A stretch of 64,000 nt of DNA from Tateyamaria omphalii (GCF_019802125.1 NZ_JAHVHT010000001.1:1240001-1304000); one strand, 5' to 3'. Numbered from the stretch's first letter, positions 52,821 through 61,153 are shown. Notes: a model not told the origin generated them from the letters alone. Program-made: numbers and translations.

Positions 52821-53924
52821 CTAAATCCAGAACGCCTCTTGCACCGTCGCGCGGCGCATGCCGTCCAGGGTCTCAACTTCCAACTCCGTGCCCGGATCCC
52901 AATGTGTCATGCGCACCATACCGATGGAGACGTTGGTCTTGAAGTCGGGCGACCAGGCGGCAGAGGTCACCTGCCCCACCCGCTTGCCACCGGCATAAAG
53001 CGGCCAGGGTCGGTCGCATGTCGGCACAGGCTCACCGTGTATGGAAATGGCCCGTATCTGTTGCACCGGACCCTCCTTGGACACGCGCAAGAGCGCGTCA
53101 CGACCGATACAGCCGATCGCGGTCTGGGTGTCGCAGAAGCGTCCCAATCCACACTCGTGGGGCGTGTTGTCGTCGGTCATGTCGTTGCCGTATGACAGAA
53201 GCCCGCCTTCAATCCGCTCGATCGCGTTGGGACACCCTGCGCGCACCTGAAGGTCTGCCCCTGCGTCAAAGAGTGCGTTCCAGAGCGGCATTCCCAATTC
53301 GCCGTTTTCGACATAAATCTCGAAGCCGCCCTGCTTGGAATAGCCAGACCGCGCGATGGCAAGATCCGCGCCTTCGAACTGGAACATGTCGAAGCGGAAA
53401 AAGCGGATATCCCGGATGCGATCCCCGAACACACGCGCCATGAGCTCATCGGCTTTCGGTCCCTGAATGGCGAGCGGTGACACGTCCGGTTCGTCCACCA
53501 GCACATCCAGACGGTAGCCATTGGCAATGCCCTTGACCCACAAGAGCAGGTCGCTGTCGGCAATCGAAATCCACCAGCGGTCCTCGCTGAGCTTCACGGC
53601 GACGGGATCGTTGAGCATCCCGCCTGTCTCGTCCACGATGGGCACGTAGTAGCATTGCCCGGGCAGCATCCGGCGCAGGTCGCGCGGGGTGAGCATCTGC
53701 ATCAAGCGGCCGGCATCGGGGCCACGCAGCTCAACCTGCCGTTCAACGGACACGTCCCAGATCTGCACGTGATCCTTGAGATGGCGGTAGTCCGCTTCCA
53801 CACTTTCGAAGACCGTGGGCAGCAGCATCCGGTTGTAGATGGTGTAGGCTTTGACGCCTGCCGCCTCGACCCCGTCGGAAAACGGTGTGCGGCGCAGGCG
53901 GCGCGAGGGGGATATGACAGCCAT
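52821..53924 (-). CDS. dmdA: Dimethylsulfoniopropionate (DMSP) demethylase DmdA
   Basis: Moves a methyl from DMSP to tetrahydrofolate, giving methylmercaptopropionate; 367 residues. It is a GcvT-fold protein (RHLKDHVQIWDVSVERQVEL near the N-terminus, FRFDMFQFEGADLAIARSGY and NAIERIEGGLLSYGNDMT in the core) and carries the DmdA-type opening PFSDGVEAAGVKAYTIYNRM rather than a glycine-cleavage T sequence. acuI downstream supports the call. The ATG at 53924 overlaps the DinB-gene TAA (TAATG). Confidence 0.93.
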   Translation of the reverse strand: MAVISPSRRLRRTPFSDGVEAAGVKAYTIYNRMLLPTVFESVEADYRHLKDHVQIWDVSVERQVELRGPDAGRLMQMLTPRDLRRMLPGQCYYVPIVDETGGMLNDPVAVKLSEDRWWISIADSDLLLWVKGIANGYRLDVLVDEPDVSPLAIQGPKADELMARVFGDRIRDIRFFRFDMFQFEGADLAIARSGYSKQGGFEIYVENGELGMPLWNALFDAGADLQVRAGCPNAIERIEGGLLSYGNDMTDDNTPHECGLGRFCDTQTAIGCIGRDALLRVSKEGPVQQIRAISIHGEPVPTCDRPWPLYAGGKRVGQVTSAAWSPDFKTNVSIGMVRMTHWDPGTELEVETLDGMRRATVQEAFWI

Positions 53925-54433
53925 TACTCGTCCTTTGGCATAAAGACCAGATCGCTGACCGGTGCTTGCAGCCCTGCTGCGGTCATCATGGCGTGGATCT
54001 GGCCACGGTGGTGGGCTTGATGGTTGAAGAAATGCGCGACACAGGTTTCGAGAGGCGCCTGGAGCTCGCGCTGCGTCATGCCGGAATACCAGGAAAGTTC
54101 GGTTTTCAGGTCAACGGTATCGAGACCGTCGGCCCAGAGCCGGATCGTGCCATCCATGCGGAACCGCTCGGCGCTCCAAACCGCAAAAGTAGGGGTGAAT
54201 TCCCTGTGTTTTTCTGCCGGTACCGAAGGTGGGGCCACATCCGGGGTGAACCGGCTCATCCAGATCGTGTCGCCCCACAGGATGTGGTTCAGGGTCTCCA
54301 TGATTGAGCCGAAGAACGCGCCACGGTCCTTGCGCAGCTCGTCATCCGGCACGCCCGTCAGCATCTCCGTCAACTGGCGGTTCTGCCAGGCGTTGTAACG
54401 GGCCATGGTGCGCACATAACCCGCGTCGATCAC
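53924..54433 (-). CDS. DinB-family protein
   Basis: 169-residue four-helix bundle of the DinB/YfiT-like superfamily. Likely metal-ligand histidines are His in ETLNHILWGD and the pair in FFNHQAHHRGQIHAMM. Relatives include thiol-dependent (glutathione, mycothiol or bacillithiol) transferases. The GTG start at 54433 overlaps the DUF1326 stop (GTGA); an in-frame ATG at 54403 also exists. It is joined to dmdA by a TAATG overlap. Confidence 0.85.
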   Translation of the reverse strand: MIDAGYVRTMARYNAWQNRQLTEMLTGVPDDELRKDRGAFFGSIMETLNHILWGDTIWMSRFTPDVAPPSVPAEKHREFTPTFAVWSAERFRMDGTIRLWADGLDTVDLKTELSWYSGMTQRELQAPLETCVAHFFNHQAHHRGQIHAMMTAAGLQAPVSDLVFMPKDE

Positions 54434-55137
54434 GGCTTGGGACCTTTCCAGTCGATCGGGCAGATTTCGGCCGACTTGCCGCCAAAGTCCCAGATGCGGC
54501 CGTAGTCACGCACCTTCGATTTCACGCCGCGCGCCGCGATGATGTCGGGGCCCATCCAGTACTTGGAATTGGAAATCATCACAGGGTGATCGGGCGACTT
54601 CCCGTCGATCATCTCGATCTCGCCCTGGATCTTGCGCCCGATATAGAGCCCGCGCTTCTTGCCGTCGCGCACGATCTCGACCTTTTCGCGCTCGGCGCCC
54701 ACGATGTCGCTTACGAGCATTGTGAACAGGCCTGTCGTGCCGCCCGCAGCGCCCGAGAAGATCTGAAGGATACCGTTGTATGCCTTGCCGCTCGCCCGCT
54801 CGTCCACATAGGCCGCGACGCGCCAACCGCCCTCGCCCATCCGGCCAGGGATGTCGACCATTAGGCCCACGTTCAGGCCGCTGAGGTCCTCGCCCTCGAA
54901 ATGCCCCTCGTCGATGGCGATGGCCATCCAGGCGTGGCAGTGTCCTTCGGTGGGTGGGTGTGCGCCCAGCGAGACCACGCAAGGGCAGAAGACCTCGCAC
55001 GAGCAGTTCAGGAACAACTCGCCCTTGATGGCCCATTCCGTGGGCGACATCTGGCGGCGGCCCGGGTTTGGCATCCGGCTGTCGATGCGCTGACTGACGG
55101 GCAGTTTGTCCGCGTCGGGGCGTTTCTTTACGGCCAT
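54430..55137 (-). CDS. DUF1326 protein
   Basis: 235 residues. The family core begins WAIKGELFLNCSCEVFCPCVVS, with a CxCxxxCPC cysteine cluster that could bind a metal. The N-terminal 30 residues are a basic extension. The start at 55137 has AACGGAGGATAGA immediately before it, a strong ribosome-binding site. DUF1326 and DUF2182 genes often stand together, and here they lie one base apart. No biochemical role is known to me; a metal or redox task linked to the downstream genes is inference. Confidence 0.85.
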   Translation of the reverse strand: MAVKKRPDADKLPVSQRIDSRMPNPGRRQMSPTEWAIKGELFLNCSCEVFCPCVVSLGAHPPTEGHCHAWMAIAIDEGHFEGEDLSGLNVGLMVDIPGRMGEGGWRVAAYVDERASGKAYNGILQIFSGAAGGTTGLFTMLVSDIVGAEREKVEIVRDGKKRGLYIGRKIQGEIEMIDGKSPDHPVMISNSKYWMGPDIIAARGVKSKVRDYGRIWDFGGKSAEICPIDWKGPKP

Positions 55138-55138
55138 T

Positions 55139-55927
55139 CTATCCTCCGTTCACAAGGGGCCAGACCAGCACGGCCAGCCCTGCAAGGGTCAGCACGACCC
55201 CCATGGGTTTGGTGACGACATGCCCGACCTGGGGCAGCTTTTCGATCACCATGAAGAGCGTTGCGAGGCCCATCCAGAGCAGGCTCATCACCCCACCGAC
55301 AAATCCGAGCGCCATAAACCCCCAGCAGCAGCCCACGCAGAACGCGCCAAGGCCGAGGCCCATACGCAGGCCGCCCGCAAAGCCGGTGCGCCAGTGGCCA
55401 AGAAAATACGTCATGGGGCTATGGCAGACGCCATGGCAGATTTCCTTCGCTCGGGTGAATTGAAACAGACCGACGGCCAGCAACAGCAGGCCCGCAAATG
55501 TGGTGGTCTTAGGTATGCCCAGCATGTCGATGATACCACCAAAGAGCAAAGCAAGCTGCACACCCGCGATGAGGGCAGCGAAGAGCACCCAAACAATGAA
55601 ATACCCAACGATTACGCCCAACCACCCGGCGCGCGTTCCCGTGGCACTGACCATCAGGTCCTCGTAACTGCGCAGGGTCGGCACCAACGTCGGAAGCATC
55701 ATCGCCGCCATCATAATGGCCCACATCGCGAACAGCGGTCCGAAATTCGCCATCGGCATATACATGGGCATACGCGGGTCCATGGCAGCCATCCGGGCGC
55801 CCATCTCGCCGGGCCGTCCGATCAGGTCGACATCCATGTCTACAGACATCGAATACATGACCCACCAGGACGCCAGAATGGCACCGAAAAACCCGAGCCA
55901 AAGCGTGGACCTTACAAGATGCGGCAT
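55139..55927 (-). CDS. DUF2182 integral membrane protein
   Basis: 262 residues with about six or seven membrane helices. The DUF2182 hallmark AMWAIMMAAMMLPTLVPTL and a second conserved segment KEICHGVCHSPMTYFLGHWR with His/Cys residues, then MGLGLGAFCVGCCWGFM, suggest metal contact in the membrane. GGGGAGGACAC precedes the ATG at 55927. It leads the reverse operon DUF2182-DUF1326-DinB-dmdA-acuI-HIT and is divergent from the GntR gene. Confidence 0.85.
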   Translation of the reverse strand: MPHLVRSTLWLGFFGAILASWWVMYSMSVDMDVDLIGRPGEMGARMAAMDPRMPMYMPMANFGPLFAMWAIMMAAMMLPTLVPTLRSYEDLMVSATGTRAGWLGVIVGYFIVWVLFAALIAGVQLALLFGGIIDMLGIPKTTTFAGLLLLAVGLFQFTRAKEICHGVCHSPMTYFLGHWRTGFAGGLRMGLGLGAFCVGCCWGFMALGFVGGVMSLLWMGLATLFMVIEKLPQVGHVVTKPMGVVLTLAGLAVLVWPLVNGG

Positions 55928-55972
55928 GTGTCCTCCCCGACTGAACCGCGACTCAGTGCTTGCCAGATTAAA

Positions 55973-55997
55973 TGTCAGACAATAAAATGTATGACAA
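55973..55997. promoter_or_regulatory. Candidate GntR operator in the divergent promoter region
   Basis: Two similar sites lie in the 86-base gap between the DUF2182 and GntR genes: TGTCAGACA (55973-55981, a perfect TGTC-N-GACA palindrome) and TGTATGACA (55988-55996), 15 bases apart. FadR-subfamily regulators bind short palindromes of the TNGTNNNACNA type, so autoregulation plus control of the dmdA operon is plausible. Confidence 0.5.
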
Positions 55998-56013
55998 ATG
56001 AAAAAGTGCGCGC

Positions 56014-56769
56014 ATGAAAATTGATCCCGACAGCGCGGTGGACCTGTCGGCCCAGATTGCCAAGGCGATCCGGGACGCGATCATTGCGGGCGACCTTATC
56101 GTAGATCAACGCCTACCGAGCGAATCCGAACTTGCCGATCACTTTGATGTATCACGCCCGACGGTGCGCGAGGCCCTGAAACGGTTGGCCGCACAATCGC
56201 TGATCCGGACGCAACGCGGCGCATCGGGCGGCGCCTTCGTCAACCGCCTGCGGTTCGAAGATGCCTATGCCCAGCAGGTCACGACGTCGACCCTGCTGCT
56301 GTCGATGAATGCTGTCAGCTTCGATGTCGCCTGCGAGGCACGTTATGCGCTGGAACGGGCCTGCGCCCCGCTCTCTGCACAGCGCCGGACACCGGATCAA
56401 CTGGCAACCATGCGCGCCGAGATTCACCGGCAGGGGCAGCCGGGTCTCACGGACGAGGCTTTCTGCGCCTCCGACGTCACCTTTCACCGCGCCCTTGTCG
56501 ATGGTGCGGGCAACAAGGTGCTCAGCTACCAGCTTGCCGGTGCGGTCGAGGCGATGCAGCCTCTGATGAACATGATCACCTTCACCGCACGTTCGCGGGA
56601 AGAGATCGTGGCCCTGCACACGGATATCGCTGACGCGGTCGAGGCACAGGATGCGCCCACCGTCGACGCAACACTGATCAAACTAGAAGCCTACACGCGG
56701 CTCTTGGCGCATTCTGTCGTCAAGTCCCGTGAAAACCGGGCCGCAGAAAAGGAGCACAAGACCGCCTGA
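56014..56769 (+). CDS. GntR-family (FadR subfamily) transcriptional regulator
   Basis: 251 residues. N-terminal winged helix (LPSESELADHFDVSRPTVREALKRL) and C-terminal FCD effector domain with metal-binding-type histidines (SDVTFHRALVDGAGNK and EIVALHTDIADAV). It is divergent from the DUF2182-dmdA operon and 74 bases ahead of the methanethiol oxidase gene, so it probably controls one or both. The ligand is unknown; a DMSP-pathway intermediate is a reasonable guess. Confidence 0.9.
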   Translation: MKIDPDSAVDLSAQIAKAIRDAIIAGDLIVDQRLPSESELADHFDVSRPTVREALKRLAAQSLIRTQRGASGGAFVNRLRFEDAYAQQVTTSTLLLSMNAVSFDVACEARYALERACAPLSAQRRTPDQLATMRAEIHRQGQPGLTDEAFCASDVTFHRALVDGAGNKVLSYQLAGAVEAMQPLMNMITFTARSREEIVALHTDIADAVEAQDAPTVDATLIKLEAYTRLLAHSVVKSRENRAAEKEHKTA

Positions 56770-56843
56770 TCCCTCCCCAATCAAGTCGCAAAGGCAGCCG
56801 AGGGGCCGGGCACTGACAGACACACGCTTCAGGGAGGAAGCCT

Positions 56844-58247
56844 ATGAATTTGAGACCTGATCCAACATTTTACCCCTCGCCCAATGATGCGATCCACGCG
56901 CCGGTCGAGAAGTTGGCCTTTACGCTCATGCTCAGTCCGGATGGATCCAAACCCGACGGCCTCGCCGTGGTGGATGTTGACCCGGACAGCAAGACCTATA
57001 GCCAGATCGTCCATGAATTATACGTGGACAACCTTGGCGACGAATTTCACCATTTCGGCTGGAACGCCTGTTCCTCGGCCCTGTCGCCGCTCACCGGCCA
57101 CGCCTTTCTCGAACGGCGCTACCTGATCATCCCCGGCATCCGGTCCTCGCGCATCTACATCATCGACGTGAAGGAGCCGCTGCAGGCCAAGGTTCACAAG
57201 ATCATCGAGCCCGAAGAGCTGATGGCCAAAACGGGCTACTCCCGTCCCCACACCATCCATTGCGGCCCTGAAGGCATCTACGTCTCGACCCTGGGTGGCG
57301 GCGGCGAGGATGGCACAGACGGACCGCCCGGCATCTTCATCATGGATTGCGAAAGTTTCGAGATCTTGGGTCGCTACGAAATGGACCGCGGTATACAGGA
57401 CAAGCACTATGACTTCTGGTGGAACCTGCCCCGCGACTACATGGTCAGCAGCGAATGGGGCCTGCCGCCGCAGTTCGAAAACGGCGTGGTGCCCGAGGAC
57501 CTGCTCAGCAACAAATACGGCCACACAATCCACTTCTGGGACTTGCGTGGGCGCAAGGTCGTCAAGTCGCTGGACTTGGGTGAAAATCACCAGATGGCGC
57601 TGGAAATTCGCCCCGCCCACGATCCGGTGAAAGAGTACGGCTTCTGCGGCGTCGTGGTAGACACCACCAACCTGCAAGGCGCGATCTTTACCTGGTGGCG
57701 CGACGAGGATGGCGAATGGCAGGCCAAGAAGACCATCACCATTGATCCGGTGCCCGCCGATGCCGACGACCTGCCCGAGTTGCTCAAAGGGTTCGGCGCT
57801 GTGCCGCCGCTGGTCACCGACATCGACCTGAGCCTTGATGACAAATACCTCTACGTCGCGTGCTGGGGGCTGGGCGAGATGCACCAATACGATGTGTCTG
57901 ATCCGATGAACCCGGTTCTTGCCGGCAAGGTCGAGATTGGCGGCATCGTCGCCAACCACAAGCACCCCAACGGCAAGGCATTTGGCTATGGCCCGCAGAT
58001 GGTCGAGGTCAGCCGCGACGGCAAACGCGTCTACTGGACCAACTCGCTCTATTCCACGTGGGACGACCAGTTCTATCCCGGTGACCGAGGGGCGGCGATG
58101 GTCATGGCACGTGTGGGTGATGATGGTGGCTTTGCCCTCGATCCCGACTTCTGGATCGACTTCCCCGAAGGCTACCGCAGCCACCAGATCCGGCTTGAGG
58201 GCGGCGACTGTTCGACCGACAGCTTCTGCTACCCGTCGGTGGGCTAA
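56844..58247 (+). CDS. SBP56-type methanethiol oxidase
   Basis: 467 residues of the selenium-binding-protein (SBP56) beta-propeller family, whose bacterial members oxidise methanethiol to formaldehyde, hydrogen sulfide and hydrogen peroxide with a copper-dependent site. Family blocks include EFHHFGWNACSS, RSSRIYIIDVKEP, GYSRPHTIHCGPEG and LPRDYMVSSEWGLP. Histidines in these and in VANHKHPNGKAFG are candidate metal ligands. No signal peptide is seen. GGAGG precedes the ATG. Methanethiol arises from the DmdA branch of DMSP breakdown, which fits the neighbourhood. Confidence 0.88.
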   Translation: MNLRPDPTFYPSPNDAIHAPVEKLAFTLMLSPDGSKPDGLAVVDVDPDSKTYSQIVHELYVDNLGDEFHHFGWNACSSALSPLTGHAFLERRYLIIPGIRSSRIYIIDVKEPLQAKVHKIIEPEELMAKTGYSRPHTIHCGPEGIYVSTLGGGGEDGTDGPPGIFIMDCESFEILGRYEMDRGIQDKHYDFWWNLPRDYMVSSEWGLPPQFENGVVPEDLLSNKYGHTIHFWDLRGRKVVKSLDLGENHQMALEIRPAHDPVKEYGFCGVVVDTTNLQGAIFTWWRDEDGEWQAKKTITIDPVPADADDLPELLKGFGAVPPLVTDIDLSLDDKYLYVACWGLGEMHQYDVSDPMNPVLAGKVEIGGIVANHKHPNGKAFGYGPQMVEVSRDGKRVYWTNSLYSTWDDQFYPGDRGAAMVMARVGDDGGFALDPDFWIDFPEGYRSHQIRLEGGDCSTDSFCYPSVG

Positions 58248-58900
58248 TGGACATGACAACCGCGGCGGGCCTCTGGCTCGCCGTGATCCTCTCCGGCCTC
58301 TACCACGGCCTCAACCCCGGCATGGGCTGGCCCCTTGCCGTATCGTCGGCCCTGTTCGAGCGGCGGCGCAGCGCGCTTTGGCCCGCGCTGGGGGCGCTGT
58401 CGCTCGGCCACTTCGCAGCGATGCTTGGCATCCTGCTGCCCTTTTCCATGATGACCCTGCTCATCGACTTTGAAAGCGAGATCCGCATCGGCGCGGGCGT
58501 TCTGGTCATCGGTATGGGCCTCTACCTCGCCATCACGCGCAAACACCCCCGTTTTCTCGCCCGTATCCCACCGCACAAGCTGACGCTCTGGTCGTTCCTC
58601 GTGGCCCTCGCCCATGGTGCGGCGCTCATGCTGGTCCCCATCTATCTCGGCCTCTGCGCGATCGAAGAACTCGACGCGGGCCACCGCGCCGCCTCCGCCC
58701 TGATGGCAACCACCGTGCTCGCCCTGGCGGTCGCTGTCCTGCATACTGTGGCCATGATGGGCTCCGGTGGTGCCGTCGCCTACGCCGTACACCGCTGGCT
58801 CGGCCTCAACTTCCTGAAACGCGGCTGGTTCGACCTTGAAATGGTCTGGGCGCTGAGCCTGATCCTCGTGGGCGGCATCGGCCTGTGGACCGCCTTCTGA
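58247..58900 (+). CDS. Multi-pass membrane protein coupled to the methanethiol oxidase
   Basis: 217 residues with about six membrane helices. Its ATG shares a base with the methanethiol oxidase TAA (TAATG). Histidines in the helices (SGLYHGLNPGMGWPLAV, LSLGHFAAMLG, VALAHGAALMLVP, AVLHTVAMMG) resemble the pattern of NicO/UreH-like metal transporters, though I cannot assign it to a family. A role in metal supply to the oxidase or in export of a product is inference from coupling. Confidence 0.75.
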   Translation: MDMTTAAGLWLAVILSGLYHGLNPGMGWPLAVSSALFERRRSALWPALGALSLGHFAAMLGILLPFSMMTLLIDFESEIRIGAGVLVIGMGLYLAITRKHPRFLARIPPHKLTLWSFLVALAHGAALMLVPIYLGLCAIEELDAGHRAASALMATTVLALAVAVLHTVAMMGSGGAVAYAVHRWLGLNFLKRGWFDLEMVWALSLILVGGIGLWTAF

Positions 58901-58971
58901 GAAAGGCGTTGACCTAAGGACAGCCGGGCGCGACTGTCGGCGCCAGTACGAACACTCAGGTACATCAAGGC

Positions 58972-59664
58972 ATGGTGCGGTTCATCGACAACACGCTCGG
59001 CAAATGGCTGAGACACTTCTTCTTCGCCATCGTGCGCACCTATTTCGCACTGTTCTACAACGTCAGTTGCTCAGGCAAACACCTGCTTCAGGACACGTCC
59101 GGCGCGCTTATCCTGGCGACCCACGTAAGCCGCTTCGACGGCCCGCTGATCGCGGCAATCCTCTATACCACCCAGCGCATCCGACCCGTGGTTCACTACA
59201 AGGAATACTACAACTGGGTGCAGTGGTTTCCGATGTTCGTGGCCCGCGCCATCCCTGTCAGCTCGCCCAAAAGCTGGCCCGCCGAAAAACGCCAGGCGCA
59301 GAAAGAGACCAGCATGGCCCGCATCTTCGCAGCGCTCGACCGCGGGGAAAGCATCCTGCTGTTTCCGGCAGGCCACACGCGCAAGCAGGAACCGGAAATC
59401 ATTGCACCGCATCTGTCAGGCGCCCGCGACATCCTGCAAAGAAACCCGGGCCGGCCCGTGTTGATCTTGCGTCTTGAGGGGTTGGGCAGGTTCCAGACGG
59501 CAAGCTACGACTATTTCTGGACCTTCATCGGACGCAGCAAGGGGCGGCGCCACATCTCGGTCGATATCAAGACGGTGGACGACTTGAACTCGAAGGCCGA
59601 CCTCGCTGCCTTCAACCAGGATCTCGAAGACAAGTTGAACACACCCATCCGCAACCACTTCTGA
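58972..59664 (+). CDS. PlsC-like acyltransferase
   Basis: 230 residues of the 1-acyl-glycerol-3-phosphate acyltransferase superfamily. The catalytic HX4D box is HVSRFD, and the glycerol-phosphate region is LLFPAGHTRKQ. An N-terminal hydrophobic segment (FFFAIVRTYFALFYN) should tether it to the membrane. Its acceptor may differ from standard PlsC because the EGT motif is replaced by AGH. Confidence 0.83.
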   Translation: MVRFIDNTLGKWLRHFFFAIVRTYFALFYNVSCSGKHLLQDTSGALILATHVSRFDGPLIAAILYTTQRIRPVVHYKEYYNWVQWFPMFVARAIPVSSPKSWPAEKRQAQKETSMARIFAALDRGESILLFPAGHTRKQEPEIIAPHLSGARDILQRNPGRPVLILRLEGLGRFQTASYDYFWTFIGRSKGRRHISVDIKTVDDLNSKADLAAFNQDLEDKLNTPIRNHF

Positions 59665-59701
59665 CCTTGCCTCGCGCGGCACAAGGCCCTAGTTGCCGAC
59701 C

Positions 59702-60055
59702 ATGATCGCCATCCTGAACATCGTTGCCGCCCTCTTGACCATCGCCTTCGGCCTCTTCGGCTTTCTGGCCCCCCGCTACACCGCGTCTGCGCTCGACCTC
59801 GCGCCAACCGAAAGCACCATGGGGCTCAGCGAAATGCGGGCCTCGGTCGGCGGGCTCTTCGTCGTGGCGGGCCTCGCGGCGATGTGGATCAATGCACCCC
59901 TTGGCTATGCCATGATCGGTTTCGCCTTTGCCGGAGCCGCACTCGGGCGCGGCATTTCCCTGCTTCTGGACAATCCACCGGTCAGAAAAGTCATGCTGTT
60001 TGGCGGAATAGAGGCAGCGCTCGCAGCATGGTTTATCGCGGCAAATCCATTTTGA
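59702..60055 (+). CDS. DUF4345-like small membrane protein
   Basis: 117 residues with four hydrophobic segments (MIAILNIVAALLTIAFGLFG, SVGGLFVVAGLAAMWINAP, YAMIGFAFAGAALGRGISLL and a C-terminal helix). It resembles DUF4345. ATG at 59702; an in-frame TTG at 59693 is less likely. Function unknown. Confidence 0.7.
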   Translation: MIAILNIVAALLTIAFGLFGFLAPRYTASALDLAPTESTMGLSEMRASVGGLFVVAGLAAMWINAPLGYAMIGFAFAGAALGRGISLLLDNPPVRKVMLFGGIEAALAAWFIAANPF

Positions 60056-60100
60056 TCAATGCATTGCGCATCGAAGCTCACGTAACACACCCACTCTTCC

Positions 60101-60135
60101 CTGTTTCAAAAATCCCCGCCGGAGGCACCCGCCGA
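60101..60135 (+). repeat. Short intergenic repeat, second copy
   Basis: CTGTTTCAAAAATCCCCG at 60101-60118 resembles the sequence next to the palindrome between dmdA and acuI (CTGTTTCAAAAAAATCCCGG, 52767-52786). Here the following palindrome is only partial (CCGCCGGAGG). Confidence 0.4.
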
Positions 60136-60164
60136 TTGCAAAGCACACTGCGCTCGCATATGTA

Positions 60165-60247
60165 CGTAATGTCCTTCGGGACTATGGACATAAACGCGCT
60201 CGCAATAAGCGGATCGGACCCGGGGGCGGTACCCGGCGGCTCCACCA
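60165..60247 (+). ncRNA. ssrA: tmRNA acceptor piece (permuted ssrA, first half)
   Basis: The 3' (aminoacylated) half of a circularly permuted two-piece tmRNA. It ends CGGCTCC-A-CCA (60237-60247); CGGCTCC pairs with GGGGCCG at the start of the coding piece. The T arm is CCGGG-GGCGGTA-CCCGG (60220-60236). A GTCC-TTCG-GGAC hairpin at 60171-60182 lies near the left end. The left boundary is approximate. In alphaproteobacteria the acceptor RNA precedes the coding RNA, and the spacer (60248-60272) is removed. Confidence 0.9.
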
Positions 60248-60272
60248 AACATCCTGTCGTTTGCGGGATCAT

Positions 60273-60485
60273 GGGGCCGAAACAGGATCGACGGACGTCT
60301 AAAGGGGTTAGCTTTGTCTCGGCTGTCTGCCACCGTTACCGGCGAAAACAGTACAATTGCAAACGACAATCGTGCTCCGGTTGCTATGGCTGCGTAAGCA
60401 GTCCTAGTCGAACCGACTTTAAGCCCTTGCGCCTAGCCGCGTAAGGCGGGGTCCGCAGGCACCTGGCAACAGAAGCCTGCACTTC
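60273..60485 (+). ncRNA. ssrA: tmRNA coding piece (permuted ssrA, second half)
   Basis: Begins GGGGCCGAAACAGGATCGAC, the universal tmRNA 5' signature. The resume frame at 60359-60397 reads ANDNRAPVAMAA followed by TAA, an alphaproteobacterial degradation tag ending in Ala-Ala for ClpXP. A pseudoknot-like segment (GCAGGC...GCCTGC, about 60455-60480) closes the piece; the 3' boundary is approximate. It rescues stalled ribosomes. Together with the acceptor piece it fills the 520-base gap between the DUF4345-like and SnoaL-like genes. Confidence 0.95.
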
Positions 60486-60574
60486 TCCCCCTGTCTTTTT
60501 CGCACGGCTTCAATGGTTGTTAAGAACCGCGCGCTACCAGTTTGGCACAACGAAGCTGATCCGGAACAAAACAT

Positions 60575-61003
60575 ATGCCCGACAAGGTCAAGATCCTTCA
60601 AGGCTGGTACGACGAGGTGTGGACTGAGGGAGACCTTGACGCGATCCCCAAATTCCTCGCCCCCAATGCCCGCTCGCGCGGGATCATGGGCGACATGCCC
60701 TTCTCGATCGAGGACTTGACCGAGCTGGTGACCATGGTCCGTGAACTCCTTGGGGACATCGAAATCACACTGCCGATCACGATGGAACAGGATGACTGGC
60801 TCTCCGCCCTGGTCGAGATCAAGAGCCATTCGGCAGACACCGGCGATCCCGTTCATGTCTTCGGTCAGGTGATTGCCCGCTTCGAAGGCGAGCAGATTGC
60901 AGAGGTGTATACCGGCACCGACTCCCTGACCCTGTTCGAGCAATTGGGCCTGCTGCCTGAAAACGCCATGGCCGTGATGCTCAGCGGCAACCGACTGCGC
61001 TAA
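60575..61003 (+). CDS. SnoaL-like (NTF2-fold) protein
   Basis: 142 residues of the SnoaL-like polyketide cyclase/NTF2 superfamily (ILQGWYDEVWTEGDLDAIPK, then VIARFEGEQIAEVYTGTDSL). Such small barrels bind diverse hydrophobic ligands; no substrate can be named. The ATG at 60575 follows the tmRNA by about 90 bases. Confidence 0.8.
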   Translation: MPDKVKILQGWYDEVWTEGDLDAIPKFLAPNARSRGIMGDMPFSIEDLTELVTMVRELLGDIEITLPITMEQDDWLSALVEIKSHSADTGDPVHVFGQVIARFEGEQIAEVYTGTDSLTLFEQLGLLPENAMAVMLSGNRLR

Positions 61004-61153
61004 GCGCCGACATGCGGCGCAACCTACCGGACTTGACCCGAGCCGTCGCGACCGGCTACGCAAGACGCGGGGACAAAGCGACGGCCCCATCAGGCGTTGC
61101 ATCCGTGCTGGCCCAAATGTCGCATCCTTTTGTTGTGCTCAAAGGATGCCATC

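Noticed and set aside
59884-60444. 186-codon forward open frame across the tmRNA
   Set aside because: It covers the end of the DUF4345-like gene and both tmRNA pieces, whose RNA motifs explain the sequence. No protein-family features are present.
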